A DNA stretch of 64,000 nt from Cystobacter fuscus DSM 2262 (lineage in GTDB: Bacteria; Myxococcota; Myxococcia; Myxococcales; Myxococcaceae), in assembly GCF_000335475.2 (NCBI RefSeq), contig NZ_ANAH02000001.1, forward strand, positions 620,001 through 684,000, given 5' to 3'. The stretch's first letter is position 1, and each line of letters starts with the position of its first letter. The position numbers were made by a program, and so were the translations under genes. The notes under the pieces are model-generated. The model did not search any database. It was not told the DNA's origin and saw only the letters and a program-made list of their open reading frames with translations. This document shows positions 45,715 through 53,938 of the stretch, in pieces.

Positions 45715-47166
45715 ATGTCCCGAGAGCCGCTGGCCGCACCCATCCCCTCCGACGAGCCCTGGAAGACCGTCCTCCTGCTGGTGGCCTGGGGGGGCTTCGC
45801 CGCCTGGTGCGTGAGTGGCATTCCTCCCTCCGTGGATCTGCCCGCCCACGCGGCCCAGATGCAGACGCTCGCGGAGCTCGTCCGGGGTAATCCCCAGGTG
45901 TCCGCCGACTACGAGGCGCACCTCCCGCTCGGCTACGGGCTGCCCATCTGGCTCTTCCTGCCAGTGACGCTGCTGACGAATGGTGCCTTCGCGGCGCGGC
46001 TGGCCGCCTGGACGGCGCTGATGCTCCTTCCCCTGTCCCACCTGGCACTCGCGCGGGTCCTGCGCCGGCCCACGTGGACGGTGGTGTTCGGGTTGCCGCT
46101 CGCCTTCAACATCTCCTACTGGTACGGCTTCCTCCCGAGCTTCTTCTCGCTGCCGCTCGCCCTGCTCTCGCTCGCGCTCTACCTGCACGCCCTGCGCGGC
46201 CCGGGGCGCGCCGTGGGCGCGGTGGTGGGGCTCGCGCTCTTCTCCACGGCGACGATGCTCTCGCACCTCGTCGCCTTCGGGGCCCTCTGTGTCGGCGTGG
46301 CCGCGCTCGCGCTCACCTCCGAGTCCCGGCGCCGGGCGGTGGGGCTCGCCGCCGCGGGCCTCGCGCTCCCCCTGGCCCTCTGCGCGACCCGCGTGGTGAC
46401 GCTCGCCTCCAGGGCCGTCACCGCCGGCGACCACATGGCCACGGACTACGGGTGGGGCTCGCACTTCAACTGGCTCCTGCGCAACTACCGCCCCGAGGGC
46501 CGTCTCGCCGTCGTGGGCCCGCTGCTGGTGACCCTGGTCTTCGTGGTGGCGTACCTGCGCCATCGGCGCGAGGAGCCCCGGGCGCCCTGGGTGCTCTTCC
46601 TCGCGCTGGGCGCGCTCTTCCTGGTGACGCCCAAGGCGCTCTCGGGCGCGTGGCTCATCCACGTGCGGCTGCCGGTGCTCGCGGGCGTCGTCGCCCTCGT
46701 GCTGGTGGACCCGGCATACATCGCCCGGCGGTTGCGGCTGCTGCTGATGCTCGTGGTGGTGGCCTCGCTCGCCGAGACGGCCCGCTACCACTGGCGCTTC
46801 AAGCAGGAGGTGGCGGGACTCGAGACACTGGTGGCGAGTCCTCCGCCCCAAGGGGTGCACGGCTACCTTTCGCTCGTCGGGAACCGGGCCCGGGACAGCC
46901 GCCTCGTCTACCTGGAGCACCTCGGCCAGTGGTGGACGGCCACCCAGGGCGGAGTGGGGCACCACTTCTTCGCCGATGCGGACCACCAGCCCGTGCGCTT
47001 CCGCCCGGGCCACTCGCTGCCGCAGGCGTTGGACGCGAATTCCGCGCGGCAGCTGGCTCCCTTCAACACCCTGCTGGTGTACGGGGATGCGCCGCTGCCC
47101 GGAACCCTCACGGACTTCGAGGAGACCGCACGCGCGGGCTCATGGCGCCGCCTGGAGCGGCGCTGA
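45715..47166 (+). CDS. Polytopic membrane protein, GT-C-like
   Basis: 483 residues, about eleven hydrophobic helices then a soluble C-terminal part of about 100 residues. The first outer loop has DLPAHAAQMQTLAEL, reminiscent of the acidic catalytic loop of GT-C glycosyltransferases, and NISYWYGFLPSFFSLPLALL in the middle; the C-terminal part (LVYLEHLGQWWTATQGGVGH) is extracytoplasmic by prediction. I would call it a possible membrane glycosyltransferase or a hypothetical membrane protein. No operon partner downstream. Confidence 0.6.
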   Translation: MSREPLAAPIPSDEPWKTVLLLVAWGGFAAWCVSGIPPSVDLPAHAAQMQTLAELVRGNPQVSADYEAHLPLGYGLPIWLFLPVTLLTNGAFAARLAAWTALMLLPLSHLALARVLRRPTWTVVFGLPLAFNISYWYGFLPSFFSLPLALLSLALYLHALRGPGRAVGAVVGLALFSTATMLSHLVAFGALCVGVAALALTSESRRRAVGLAAAGLALPLALCATRVVTLASRAVTAGDHMATDYGWGSHFNWLLRNYRPEGRLAVVGPLLVTLVFVVAYLRHRREEPRAPWVLFLALGALFLVTPKALSGAWLIHVRLPVLAGVVALVLVDPAYIARRLRLLLMLVVVASLAETARYHWRFKQEVAGLETLVASPPPQGVHGYLSLVGNRARDSRLVYLEHLGQWWTATQGGVGHHFFADADHQPVRFRPGHSLPQALDANSARQLAPFNTLLVYGDAPLPGTLTDFEETARAGSWRRLERR

Positions 47167-47187
47167 CGAAGGTTCGCGTGCGGCCGG

Positions 47188-47550
47188 TTACGGGTTGAAG
47201 AGCTTCGACGCGTCGACGTATGCGTTGTACTCGGCCAGCTTGCCGCCTTCGAAGCGGGAGATGGTCGCCCACGGCACCGTGAGCTTGCTCCCATCCTTGC
47301 GCACGTAGGTCACCAGCCCGTTGGCGAAGGCGCGGTCCTCCAGAGTCCAGCAGTTCTGGAACTGGTGGCTGATGCCGCCGATGGCCGAGAAGAACCCGGC
47401 GATGAAGTCCTCGATGCGGCCGCGGCCCGAAACCGGCTCGTTGTTGCCAAAACGGAAGACGCCCCCCTCGGTGAAGAACGACGAGAAGCCGCGGGCGTCG
47501 AGCGCATCCACGTGCGCGAACATCTCGTCGAAGAATCGCTTGTGCTCCAT
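47188..47550 (-). CDS. SnoaL-like/NTF2-like protein
   Basis: 120 residues. Seen: RFFDEMFAHVDALDARGFSS, FFTEGGVFRFGNNEPVSGRG, GRIEDFIAGFF and ISRFEGGKLAEYNAYVDAS, the cone-fold signature of the SnoaL/NTF2 superfamily. Could be a small isomerase, cyclase or binding protein; no catalytic residue stands out. GGAGAA precedes the ATG. Convergent with the membrane protein gene. Confidence 0.78.
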   Translation of the reverse strand: MEHKRFFDEMFAHVDALDARGFSSFFTEGGVFRFGNNEPVSGRGRIEDFIAGFFSAIGGISHQFQNCWTLEDRAFANGLVTYVRKDGSKLTVPWATISRFEGGKLAEYNAYVDASKLFNP

Positions 47551-47609
47551 GAGTGCATTCTCCTGGTGCGGCATCGTGGACAGGGGGGCCGCGCATGCCG
47601 ACCCGAAGG

Positions 47610-47789
47610 TTACGTGGTCCCTCCCGGCAACGACAGCACCTCCTCGAGGGCGCTCTTCCAGCCACCGGCCTGCTTGCCCACGAGGGTGCCCTCGTCCGGA
47701 TGGGCCTTGCCCCGGTGACGTGGGGCAGGCTCACTCTCGAACACCTCTCTCGGGATTTGTCGGGAGCGCAACTTGCTGGAAGATTTCAT
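47610..47789 (-). CDS. Small protein, 59 residues
   Basis: Frame MKSSSKLRSRQIPREVFESE ... GKAHPDEGTLVGKQAGGWKS ... LPGGTT. The second half has strongly GC-biased third positions, as neighbours do, which argues for a real gene or the 3' end of one. No ribosome site and no family seen. It occupies the 294-base gap between the SnoaL-like gene and the histidine kinase. Confidence 0.4.
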   Translation of the reverse strand: MKSSSKLRSRQIPREVFESEPAPRHRGKAHPDEGTLVGKQAGGWKSALEEVLSLPGGTT

Positions 47790-47844
47790 CCCAACCGGGT
47801 CGGGGATTGGTGAACGCTGAGGGCTCGGGGGAGCACTCTCGGCC

Positions 47845-50106
47845 ATGCCGTCCCTTGCGGAACTCATCGAGCGGAATCGAGAGTCGCTGCTCCTGCGATA
47901 CCTCGAGGAGGCCAGTCGGCTTCCGTCCGCCAGGGCCGTGAGCCCCCAGGATGTCATCGACAACCTCCCCGAGTATCTCGCTACCCTGCGCACATCCTCC
48001 CGCGATCAGCGCGAGGACCCTGGCTACACACGGCGGAGTCTGGAAGAGGCTCACCTCCGGCGGCGTCTGAGGTTGGGCTACACGCAGGAGGACGTGAAGG
48101 CCGAGTTCGCCCTCCTCGGGCGGCTCCTCTCGAGCCTCGGGACGTCCCTCCCTCCCAGCCAGCAGCCCCCTGCCGAGGACACCCAACGGCTCCACGACTG
48201 GCTGCGAGCCGCCCTGGAGCACACGGAGTCCGTCTTCGGCGAGCGCTCACCCGAAGCCAGCCACCGCATCCCACCCGGTCTCGGAGCACCGCAGCTGCGT
48301 GAGGCGCACCTGCGACTGGCGATCGAGGCCACTGGCCTGGGGACGTGGGACTACGACCCCCTCACCGACGTGGTGCACGCCGACGAGCGCTGCCTGCACC
48401 TGCTCGGCCTGCCTCCGGATGCCACCTTGGACTATTCCGTCCACCTCTCCGCGCTGCACCCGGAAGACCGTGAGCGCGTGCATCAGGTGGTGCAGCACTC
48501 CTTGAGTCCGACCGGCAGTGGCTCCCATCAAATCGAGTTCCGCACCGTGGGCCTGAGGGACGGTATCGAGCGATGGTTGTCCGGCAACGGGCGGGCCCTC
48601 TTCGATGAGAACGGACGGGCGGTGCGCCTCGTCGGCACGGTGCTCGACATCACCGAGCGTGTGCGCGAGCGCGAGGCCACCGAGCGAGAGAGGAAGCGGC
48701 TCACGGCCATTCTGGAGAGCATGTCCGAGGCCTTCCTCTCCTTCGATCAGGATTGGCGCTTCACCTATGTCAACCGCGAGGCGGAGCGCTTCATGGGAAT
48801 GTCGCGCGAGCAGCTGCTGGGCCGCGACCACTGGGAAGTCTTCCCCGCTGCCCGGGGAACGAACGTGGAGCGCTACTACCAGCGCGTGGCCGCCGAGCGC
48901 ATCCCGCTCTCCTTCGAGAACTTCTACATCCCCTGGCAGCGCTGGTTCGAGGTCCACGTCTACCCCATCGACGAGGGGATCGCCGCCTTCTTCCAGGACA
49001 TCACCGAACGCAAGCACCGCGAGGAGGAGCGCGAGCAACTGCTACGTGAGCAGACCCGTCTGCGCGAGCAGGCCGAGCAGGCGCTGCTCCAGAGTCAGCG
49101 CGCGGCGGAGGTGCTGGAGCATGGGGATCCCTTCGTCCTGCTCGACAGGGACTTCCGCATCACCCAGGTGAACAAGAATCAGGAGCTCATCAGCCAGAAG
49201 AGACGCGAGGAGGAGCTCGGCCGTATCCTCTGGGATGTCTTCCCCGCCATCGACAATCCCGAGTCCGCGTACTGGCGTGAGTACCACCGCGCGATGAATG
49301 AGCGGGTACCCGTGCACTTCGAGGAGTACTACCCCCCGCAGGATCTCTGGGCGAGCGTGAACGCCTACCCCACCGCGGAGGGCGGGCTGGCCGTGTTCTT
49401 CCGGGACACCACCGAGAGCAAGCGCGCCGAGCAGTTCCGCGAGCGGTTGATGGGCATCGTCAGTCACGATCTGCGCAGCCCGCTCCACGCCATCACCCTG
49501 GCCGCCGAGACGCTGCTGCGCCGGGAGAGCCTCTCCGAGTCCGCGCTCGCCCGGGTGCGACGCATCGTCCAGAGCGGGGAGCGCATGTCGAGGATGATCA
49601 CCGACCTGCTCGACTTCACCCGCGCCCGGATGGGCGGAGGCATTCCCCTGCAGCGCCGGCCCGGAGAGATGGTGGGGTTGGTTCGCACCACGCTCGAGGA
49701 GTTCGACATCACGCACCCGGGCCGCATCGTGTTCTCCCCTGGCCAGGGTCCCTACACCGGAGAGTGGGATCTGGATCGGCTCGCCCAGGTCATCTCCAAC
49801 CTCGTGAGCAACGCGTTGAAGCACGGGGCCGGGAACACCCCGGTGACGGTGGACCTCCGCGAAGAGGGCCAGGAGATCGTCCTCGTGGTGAGCAACCAGG
49901 GCACGCCCATCCCCGAGTCGCTGCTGCCCCATGTCTTCGATCCCTTCCGCCGCTCCGCGGACAGCTCGCGCCAGGGGTTGGGCTTGGGGCTCTACATCGC
50001 GCAGCAGATCGTCCTGGCCCACGGGGGCTCCATCACCGCGAGCTCCAGCTCGGTCGCGGGCACGACCTTCTCCGTGCGGCTGCCCCGCGGCTCCGCCCCG
50101 TCCTGA
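47845..50106 (+). CDS. Soluble multi-PAS sensor histidine kinase
   Basis: 753 residues, no membrane helix. Seen: N-terminal helical region LAELIERNRESLLLRYLEEA (about 5-95), like the RsbRD N-terminal domain; PAS 1 (about 150-275, DYDPLTDVVHADERCLHLLG), PAS 2 (about 285-400, FTYVNREAERFMGMSREQ), PAS 3 (about 415-525, ITQVNKNQELISQ); HisKA with His541 in VSHDLRSPL; HATPase with N-box NLVSNALKHG, G1 SNQGTPIP (a weak DxG) and G2 GLGLGLYIA. No receiver domain and no adjacent response regulator. Cytosolic sensing, ligand unknown. Confidence 0.9.
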   Translation: MPSLAELIERNRESLLLRYLEEASRLPSARAVSPQDVIDNLPEYLATLRTSSRDQREDPGYTRRSLEEAHLRRRLRLGYTQEDVKAEFALLGRLLSSLGTSLPPSQQPPAEDTQRLHDWLRAALEHTESVFGERSPEASHRIPPGLGAPQLREAHLRLAIEATGLGTWDYDPLTDVVHADERCLHLLGLPPDATLDYSVHLSALHPEDRERVHQVVQHSLSPTGSGSHQIEFRTVGLRDGIERWLSGNGRALFDENGRAVRLVGTVLDITERVREREATERERKRLTAILESMSEAFLSFDQDWRFTYVNREAERFMGMSREQLLGRDHWEVFPAARGTNVERYYQRVAAERIPLSFENFYIPWQRWFEVHVYPIDEGIAAFFQDITERKHREEEREQLLREQTRLREQAEQALLQSQRAAEVLEHGDPFVLLDRDFRITQVNKNQELISQKRREEELGRILWDVFPAIDNPESAYWREYHRAMNERVPVHFEEYYPPQDLWASVNAYPTAEGGLAVFFRDTTESKRAEQFRERLMGIVSHDLRSPLHAITLAAETLLRRESLSESALARVRRIVQSGERMSRMITDLLDFTRARMGGGIPLQRRPGEMVGLVRTTLEEFDITHPGRIVFSPGQGPYTGEWDLDRLAQVISNLVSNALKHGAGNTPVTVDLREEGQEIVLVVSNQGTPIPESLLPHVFDPFRRSADSSRQGLGLGLYIAQQIVLAHGGSITASSSSVAGTTFSVRLPRGSAPS

Positions 50107-50129
50107 AGCAGCCCGCCTTGCCAGGGGCG

Positions 50130-50456
50130 TCAGCGCCCGACGAGACCGTCCAGCAGGCGCCTGGCGAGGACCATCACGGTATCGCGGCGGGTCCCGTCGA
50201 GCCGTTCCCACCCGAGGAAAGCGAGCGACACGGGCTCTGTCGCCGTGAAGGCGGAGAGCGAGGTGATCAGCATCACCGCGCCCGCGCGCTCCTCCTCCCT
50301 CCCGGGGCGGCGCTGGCGAGCGATGGCCAGCAGGTCGGCGACGAGGCCGATGCCGGGGCTCCACAGCCCCTCGAACAGCAACGCATAGCCCGGGCCCTGC
50401 TCGCTCATCTCGCGCAGCACGAAATCGGTGGTGAGCCGTTGCTCGGCATCCGCTGC
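50130..50456 (-). pseudogene. TetR-family regulator, C-terminal remnant
   Basis: Minus-strand frame reads RLTTDFVLREMSEQGPGYAL then LFEGLWSPGIGLVADLLAIA and ERAGAVMLITSLSAFTATEP, ending ARRLLDGLVGR; this is the helical ligand-binding end of a TetR/AcrR regulator. A stop lies in frame just before AADAEQRL, so the DNA-binding half is missing. The DoxX fragment next to it lies immediately upstream, consistent with one deletion that removed the 5' ends of both (inference). Confidence 0.6.
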
Positions 50457-50501
50457 TCAAGGCCTGTCGGCCAGCATCCACGAACTTCCCTTGGAGGATT
50501 C

Positions 50502-50645
50502 ATGTCTCAAGTCATGTCTCAAGACGTTGCCGTGGCACGCCCCAGTCTCCTGAGGACCCTTGCGCGCATCTGGCTGGGAGCCTCCTTGCTCCTCGCGGGT
50601 GCGGGCCACCTCACGTGGGCCCGCACCGAGTTCCTGGCCCAGGGA
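50502..50645 (+). pseudogene. DoxX-like membrane protein, N-terminal remnant
   Basis: After GGAGG comes MSQVMSQDVAVARPSLLRTL then ARIWLGASLLLAGAGHLTWA and RTEFLAQ, the first helix of a DoxX-type four-helix membrane protein. At about 50645 the sequence switches to DNA that is antisense to the ester-cyclase gene, and the other three helices are gone. The frame stays open for a further 70 codons but only as a shadow of that gene. A truncated membrane peptide might still be made. Confidence 0.55.
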
Positions 50646-50686
50646 AGTGACACATCCCCACACCCGCGATGGGCTTTCCCCTTGCC

Positions 50687-51232
50687 CTATGCGTTGAAGG
50701 TGGGCGGGGTGGTCTCGGTCAGGGAGGGGACCGGCTTGTCGCTGGACATCGCCAGGAGTCCCTTGAGGCATTGGGCGGCGAGGAGCCAGTTCTTCGGTTG
50801 CTTCATGTCGAGGCCGCCGACGAGCTGCTTGAGGATGCTGAGGGTGTCGAAGTAGACGCGCTCGCAGACCAGCGTCTCGGTCGCGTCGAAGATGAAGTAC
50901 GCCGTCATGCGCACCCGGAACGAGTTCCCGGTGGCGGGAATCTGGCCCAGCGGACCCAGGTGGGTGCCCATCAACCAGAATTCGACGATGACGGCGTCGT
51001 CGCTGTGCCGCAGCGCGATGATCTCGTGGTGCTGATCTGGGAACGCGATGCGGGTGTCGCGGTAGTACCTGCGCACCATGCTGTCGCCGTCGTGCACCGT
51101 CAGGGTGGGGATCAGCTCGTAACGGGGGTTCGGGAAGGTCGACAGGACGTCATCCCAGTTCTGCTTCACCTCGTCGTGGAAGTGGTTCAACACCAGCTTC
51201 TGCCGTGCCTCGCGGACTTGCTCGGTGGGCAT
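50687..51232 (-). CDS. SnoaL-like ester cyclase-type protein
   Basis: 181 residues. Seen: LVLNHFHDEVKQNWDDVLST, RRYYRDTRIAFPDQHHEIIA, HSDDAVIVEFWLMGTHLGPL and FRVRMTAYFIFDATETLVCE, the SnoaL/ester-cyclase pattern with aromatic-lined pocket. Forms an operon with the MBL-fold gene 45 bases upstream; both would be controlled by the divergent TetR regulator. Role perhaps in handling a small aromatic or polyketide-like compound (inference). Confidence 0.78.
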   Translation of the reverse strand: MPTEQVREARQKLVLNHFHDEVKQNWDDVLSTFPNPRYELIPTLTVHDGDSMVRRYYRDTRIAFPDQHHEIIALRHSDDAVIVEFWLMGTHLGPLGQIPATGNSFRVRMTAYFIFDATETLVCERVYFDTLSILKQLVGGLDMKQPKNWLLAAQCLKGLLAMSSDKPVPSLTETTPPTFNA

Positions 51233-51277
51233 GCGTACCTCTTTTCTTGGGGGGAAGGACTTCAGGGAATGGGGCGG

Positions 51278-52381
51278 TCAGCCCCGGTGATGGATGGCCC
51301 GGTGGCTGAACGTGGGGGCCGTGCCGGGTTGGGTCCATGACGCGGTGAGCTCGCTGGAGGGGAAGAACTGAAGGAACCGTTCGTCCGCCAGGGAGCGATC
51401 GACCAGCGTCTTCTCGAGGATCAGCGAGTTGTACTGGTCCGCGGTGGTCTCCAGGGTATTGGCATTGAGGATGACCTCCTGCCCCCAGGTGCGCGCCCAC
51501 CGCGCGAGCCCTGGCATGCGCGAGTGCTCCGGGGTCAGGCACTCCGCGGCGATGGCATTCTCACTGCTGGCCCAGATGCCAGTGGACGTGTTCAGCACGA
51601 GGGACTGGTTGCCGAAGACGTGACCCGGCGTGGCGACCACGGCGACACCGGGCCCGAGGACGTGCCCTCCCTCGATGGCGAGGAAGACGTCGGGCCGGAG
51701 GTCCGCGAACGTCGCCGCCTGGTACCACGGCTGCTGCAGGGGATGCAGATCCGCCATGGCGGCGAGTTCATCGCGTTGAACGATGACCCGGGCATTGGGA
51801 AGGAGAGGCTTCACGACGCCGCCCAGGTCCTCCTGCGGGGCGGTCGTCCCCACCCAGCGCCTCAGGTCCTGGGTGTGCAGGTGGTCGAACATCAGGTAGT
51901 CGACCTCCTCCGGAGCGATCCGCAGGCGCGCCAGATGGTCCAGCACCGTGCCGTGTTCCTTCACGAGGAGGGAATGCAGAGGCCTGGGGACGCGCTCACC
52001 CAGCGCCGCGAAGTACGGCGTCTTGCGGCCGAGTTCGACGTCGCTCGGCTCGAAGAGCAGCACGCGCCGCCGGCCATCGGACTCGCGCCAGCGGATGACC
52101 AGCATGCGATTGGTGATGGACAGGAAGGGAGACAGCGCCGTGCTGGCGCGGAACAGTCCAAACGCCGTGGGGTACGGCATCGTGACCAGGTCACAGGTGT
52201 CCACGCTGTCAGGCGTTCCCGTCGACACGAACTCCGAGCGGAACCGGGCGGCCCGCGTCCGGGCCCAACGCAGCCTGGCTCCGGAGCCTCCCGGCACGCT
52301 CTCCATGCCGTCGAAGGTGTCGATGCGCGCGCCCATCCTGGACATGTCCGCGACATTGGAATCCAGCCACTCACGCCGCAT
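51278..52381 (-). CDS. MBL-fold metallo-hydrolase
   Basis: 367 residues, GGGAGGTG before the ATG. Seen: YLMFDHLHTQDLRRWVG, which stands in place of the HxHxDH zinc motif (His-Leu-His-Thr-Gln-Asp), VAVVATPGHVFGNQSLVL with the third His, and ENAIAAECLTPEHSR. The first 130 residues (TMPYPTAFGLFRASTALSPF) are an extra N-terminal part. The changed metal motif may alter metal count. First gene after the TetR-operator region. Confidence 0.75.
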   Translation of the reverse strand: MRREWLDSNVADMSRMGARIDTFDGMESVPGGSGARLRWARTRAARFRSEFVSTGTPDSVDTCDLVTMPYPTAFGLFRASTALSPFLSITNRMLVIRWRESDGRRRVLLFEPSDVELGRKTPYFAALGERVPRPLHSLLVKEHGTVLDHLARLRIAPEEVDYLMFDHLHTQDLRRWVGTTAPQEDLGGVVKPLLPNARVIVQRDELAAMADLHPLQQPWYQAATFADLRPDVFLAIEGGHVLGPGVAVVATPGHVFGNQSLVLNTSTGIWASSENAIAAECLTPEHSRMPGLARWARTWGQEVILNANTLETTADQYNSLILEKTLVDRSLADERFLQFFPSSELTASWTQPGTAPTFSHRAIHHRG

Positions 52382-52399
52382 CGGGCACCTCCCGCGTTT

Positions 52400-52413
52400 A
52401 CCTACGCTGTAGA
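52400..52413. promoter_or_regulatory. Imperfect CCTACG-type dyad (TetR operator candidate)
   Basis: ACCTACGCTGTAGA is a degenerate copy of the palindrome 24 bases to the right. The two half-sites bracket the 69-base gap between the divergent TetR and MBL-fold genes. Confidence 0.4.
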
Positions 52414-52424
52414 CTGGAAATAAT

Positions 52425-52437
52425 CCTACGACGTAGG
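52425..52437. promoter_or_regulatory. CCTACG-A-CGTAGG palindrome (TetR operator candidate)
   Basis: Perfect 6+1+6 palindrome ending 13 bases before the TetR ATG. The position fits repression of both the regulator and the divergent MBL-fold/ester-cyclase pair by the TetR protein at 52451. Confidence 0.6.
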
Positions 52438-52450
52438 TATTGTCAATGTC

Positions 52451-53203
52451 ATGAAGCGTTCCGACGGGCGTGAACCCGACATGGAGCCGGAGGGCGCGGC
52501 GCCGCGGCGCGGACGGCCGAGGGGAGGTCCCCGGCTCACGCGGGAGAAGGTCCTCGAGGCCGCCTTGACGCTCGTGGACCGTGGCGGGACCGAGGCGCTG
52601 AGCATGCGGAGCCTCGCCGCGGAACTCGGCGTGGACGCGATGAGCCTCTACAACCATGTCGCCAACAAGGATGCGGTCCTCGACGGAATCGCGGAGCTGT
52701 TCCTGGGACGCATCGGCCTGCCCGAGCCTACCGGTGACTGGCGCACGGATGTCCGCGCGCTCGCGGCGGCCTTCCGCCACGCGGCGGCCCAGCACCCCCA
52801 GGCCGCCCCGCTGGTGCTCACACGTCAGCTCGAGTCCTTCAAGGGCCTCGTGGGCACGGAGTCAACGCTCGGACTGCTGCATGCGGCCGGTTTTCCACCG
52901 GAAGAGGCCGTCCATGCCCTGAGGACCGTCCTCGCCTTCCTGGTCGGGACGCTCCTGCGCGAGGTGTCCTCCGGGCCGACCTTCAGCGGCCAGAACCTCG
53001 AGGGCCTGGTGGAGCGCCGTGCGGAACTCGAGAATTCCGGCTTCCCCCACGTGGCCCGGGCCGCGCCCCACCTGGCCGCGTGCAATCACGAGGCGGAGTT
53101 CGACTTCGGCATGGACTTGCTGGTGGCCGCGCTCGAACAGCGGGCGCGCGCCCGACGACCCACCGCGACGAGCGCGGACCGCCGAACGCGGAAACCACGG
53201 TAG
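52451..53203 (+). CDS. TetR-family transcriptional regulator (TetR_C class)
   Basis: 250 residues. Seen: basic leader (RRGRPRGGPRL), HTH LTLVDRGGTEALSMRSLAAE followed by LGVDAMSLYNHVANKDAVLD, the classical TetR recognition helix with SLYNHVANK, then a ligand domain with HAAAQHPQAAPLVL, EEAVHALRTVLAFLVGTLL and FDFGMDLLVAALE, typical of the tetracycline-repressor C-terminal class. Binds DNA as a dimer and releases on ligand. Likely regulates itself and the divergent pair. Confidence 0.9.
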   Translation: MKRSDGREPDMEPEGAAPRRGRPRGGPRLTREKVLEAALTLVDRGGTEALSMRSLAAELGVDAMSLYNHVANKDAVLDGIAELFLGRIGLPEPTGDWRTDVRALAAAFRHAAAQHPQAAPLVLTRQLESFKGLVGTESTLGLLHAAGFPPEEAVHALRTVLAFLVGTLLREVSSGPTFSGQNLEGLVERRAELENSGFPHVARAAPHLAACNHEAEFDFGMDLLVAALEQRARARRPTATSADRRTRKPR

Positions 53204-53224
53204 GCGTCTGGAGATAACGTCGGC

Positions 53225-53938
53225 TCAGGGGGTGAGAACCAGCCCATCCGCCACGCAGCGCTCCACCGCTGCGCGGATGTCGGATTCCGCCACTCCCGTG
53301 GCCACGGCCACCTCGGCCGGAGCCAGCCCCTCCACCGCTATCTTCAGGGCCAGCAACGCCACGTCATCCGCGGCCATATACAGGGACACCAGGTCTCGCG
53401 GGTGGCGCCACAGCAGCGCCAGCTCCTCGCCCGACCGCGGCTCGCCTTGCGCGCCACCTCGGACGAAGGCACATAGCCGACAGGAGTGCCGCAGCACCGC
53501 GAGCGTGGGATTGGGCGAGAGCCGCTCCACCGTCACTGGCACCCGCTCCTCCGAGGTGTACACCGCGAAGTCCGTCCACTCGAAGCGCGCCAGCTCCGGC
53601 ACCCACGCGGGCAGCCCACGTTCCGGCGCCTTGTCCGAGAGGAAGTCCGGGAAGTGCTCTCCCAGGCGATTGAGTTCGTAGTGCCGTGCGGGCCCGGTGA
53701 CGAAGTAACCCCGCACCAGTTCTTCCCAGGCGGCCTCGCCCACGCATCGCCGCACCAGTGGGAAGAGTTTCTCCACTCCATCCGCCACGTGGTGGCGCAC
53801 GAAGCGCCCATACAAAGCCACCCGCGCGCGCGGTGCCTCCCACCCGGGGTGCGCCGCGTACAGCCGCTCCAGTCCCGTCGCACCGGGCTCCGCCAGGTAT
53901 GTCCTCATGGACTCGAAGAAATGCTGGAGGCCCGGCAT
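53225..53938 (-). CDS. bufC: DUF2063 (HvfC/BufC) partner protein
   Basis: 237 residues. Seen: N-terminal helical DUF2063 domain (about 1-95: LYGRFVRHHVADGVEKLFPL, WEELVRGYFVTGPARHYELN), then a beta-rich domain and a C-terminal winged-helix-like segment (GLAPAEVAVATGVAESDIRA). Family knowledge: HvfC/BufC holds the precursor peptide for the MNIO enzyme, like a RiPP recognition element. Its ATG overlaps the bufB stop as TGATG. Cys pair CRLC near 150 is notable. Last gene of the operon. Confidence 0.85.
   Translation of the reverse strand: MPGLQHFFESMRTYLAEPGATGLERLYAAHPGWEAPRARVALYGRFVRHHVADGVEKLFPLVRRCVGEAAWEELVRGYFVTGPARHYELNRLGEHFPDFLSDKAPERGLPAWVPELARFEWTDFAVYTSEERVPVTVERLSPNPTLAVLRHSCRLCAFVRGGAQGEPRSGEELALLWRHPRDLVSLYMAADDVALLALKIAVEGLAPAEVAVATGVAESDIRAAVERCVADGLVLTP

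Noticed and set aside
45574-47013. 479-codon minus-strand frame opposite the GT-C-like gene
   Set aside because: His/Gln/Arg-rich shadow of the membrane protein gene, with no recognisable fold.
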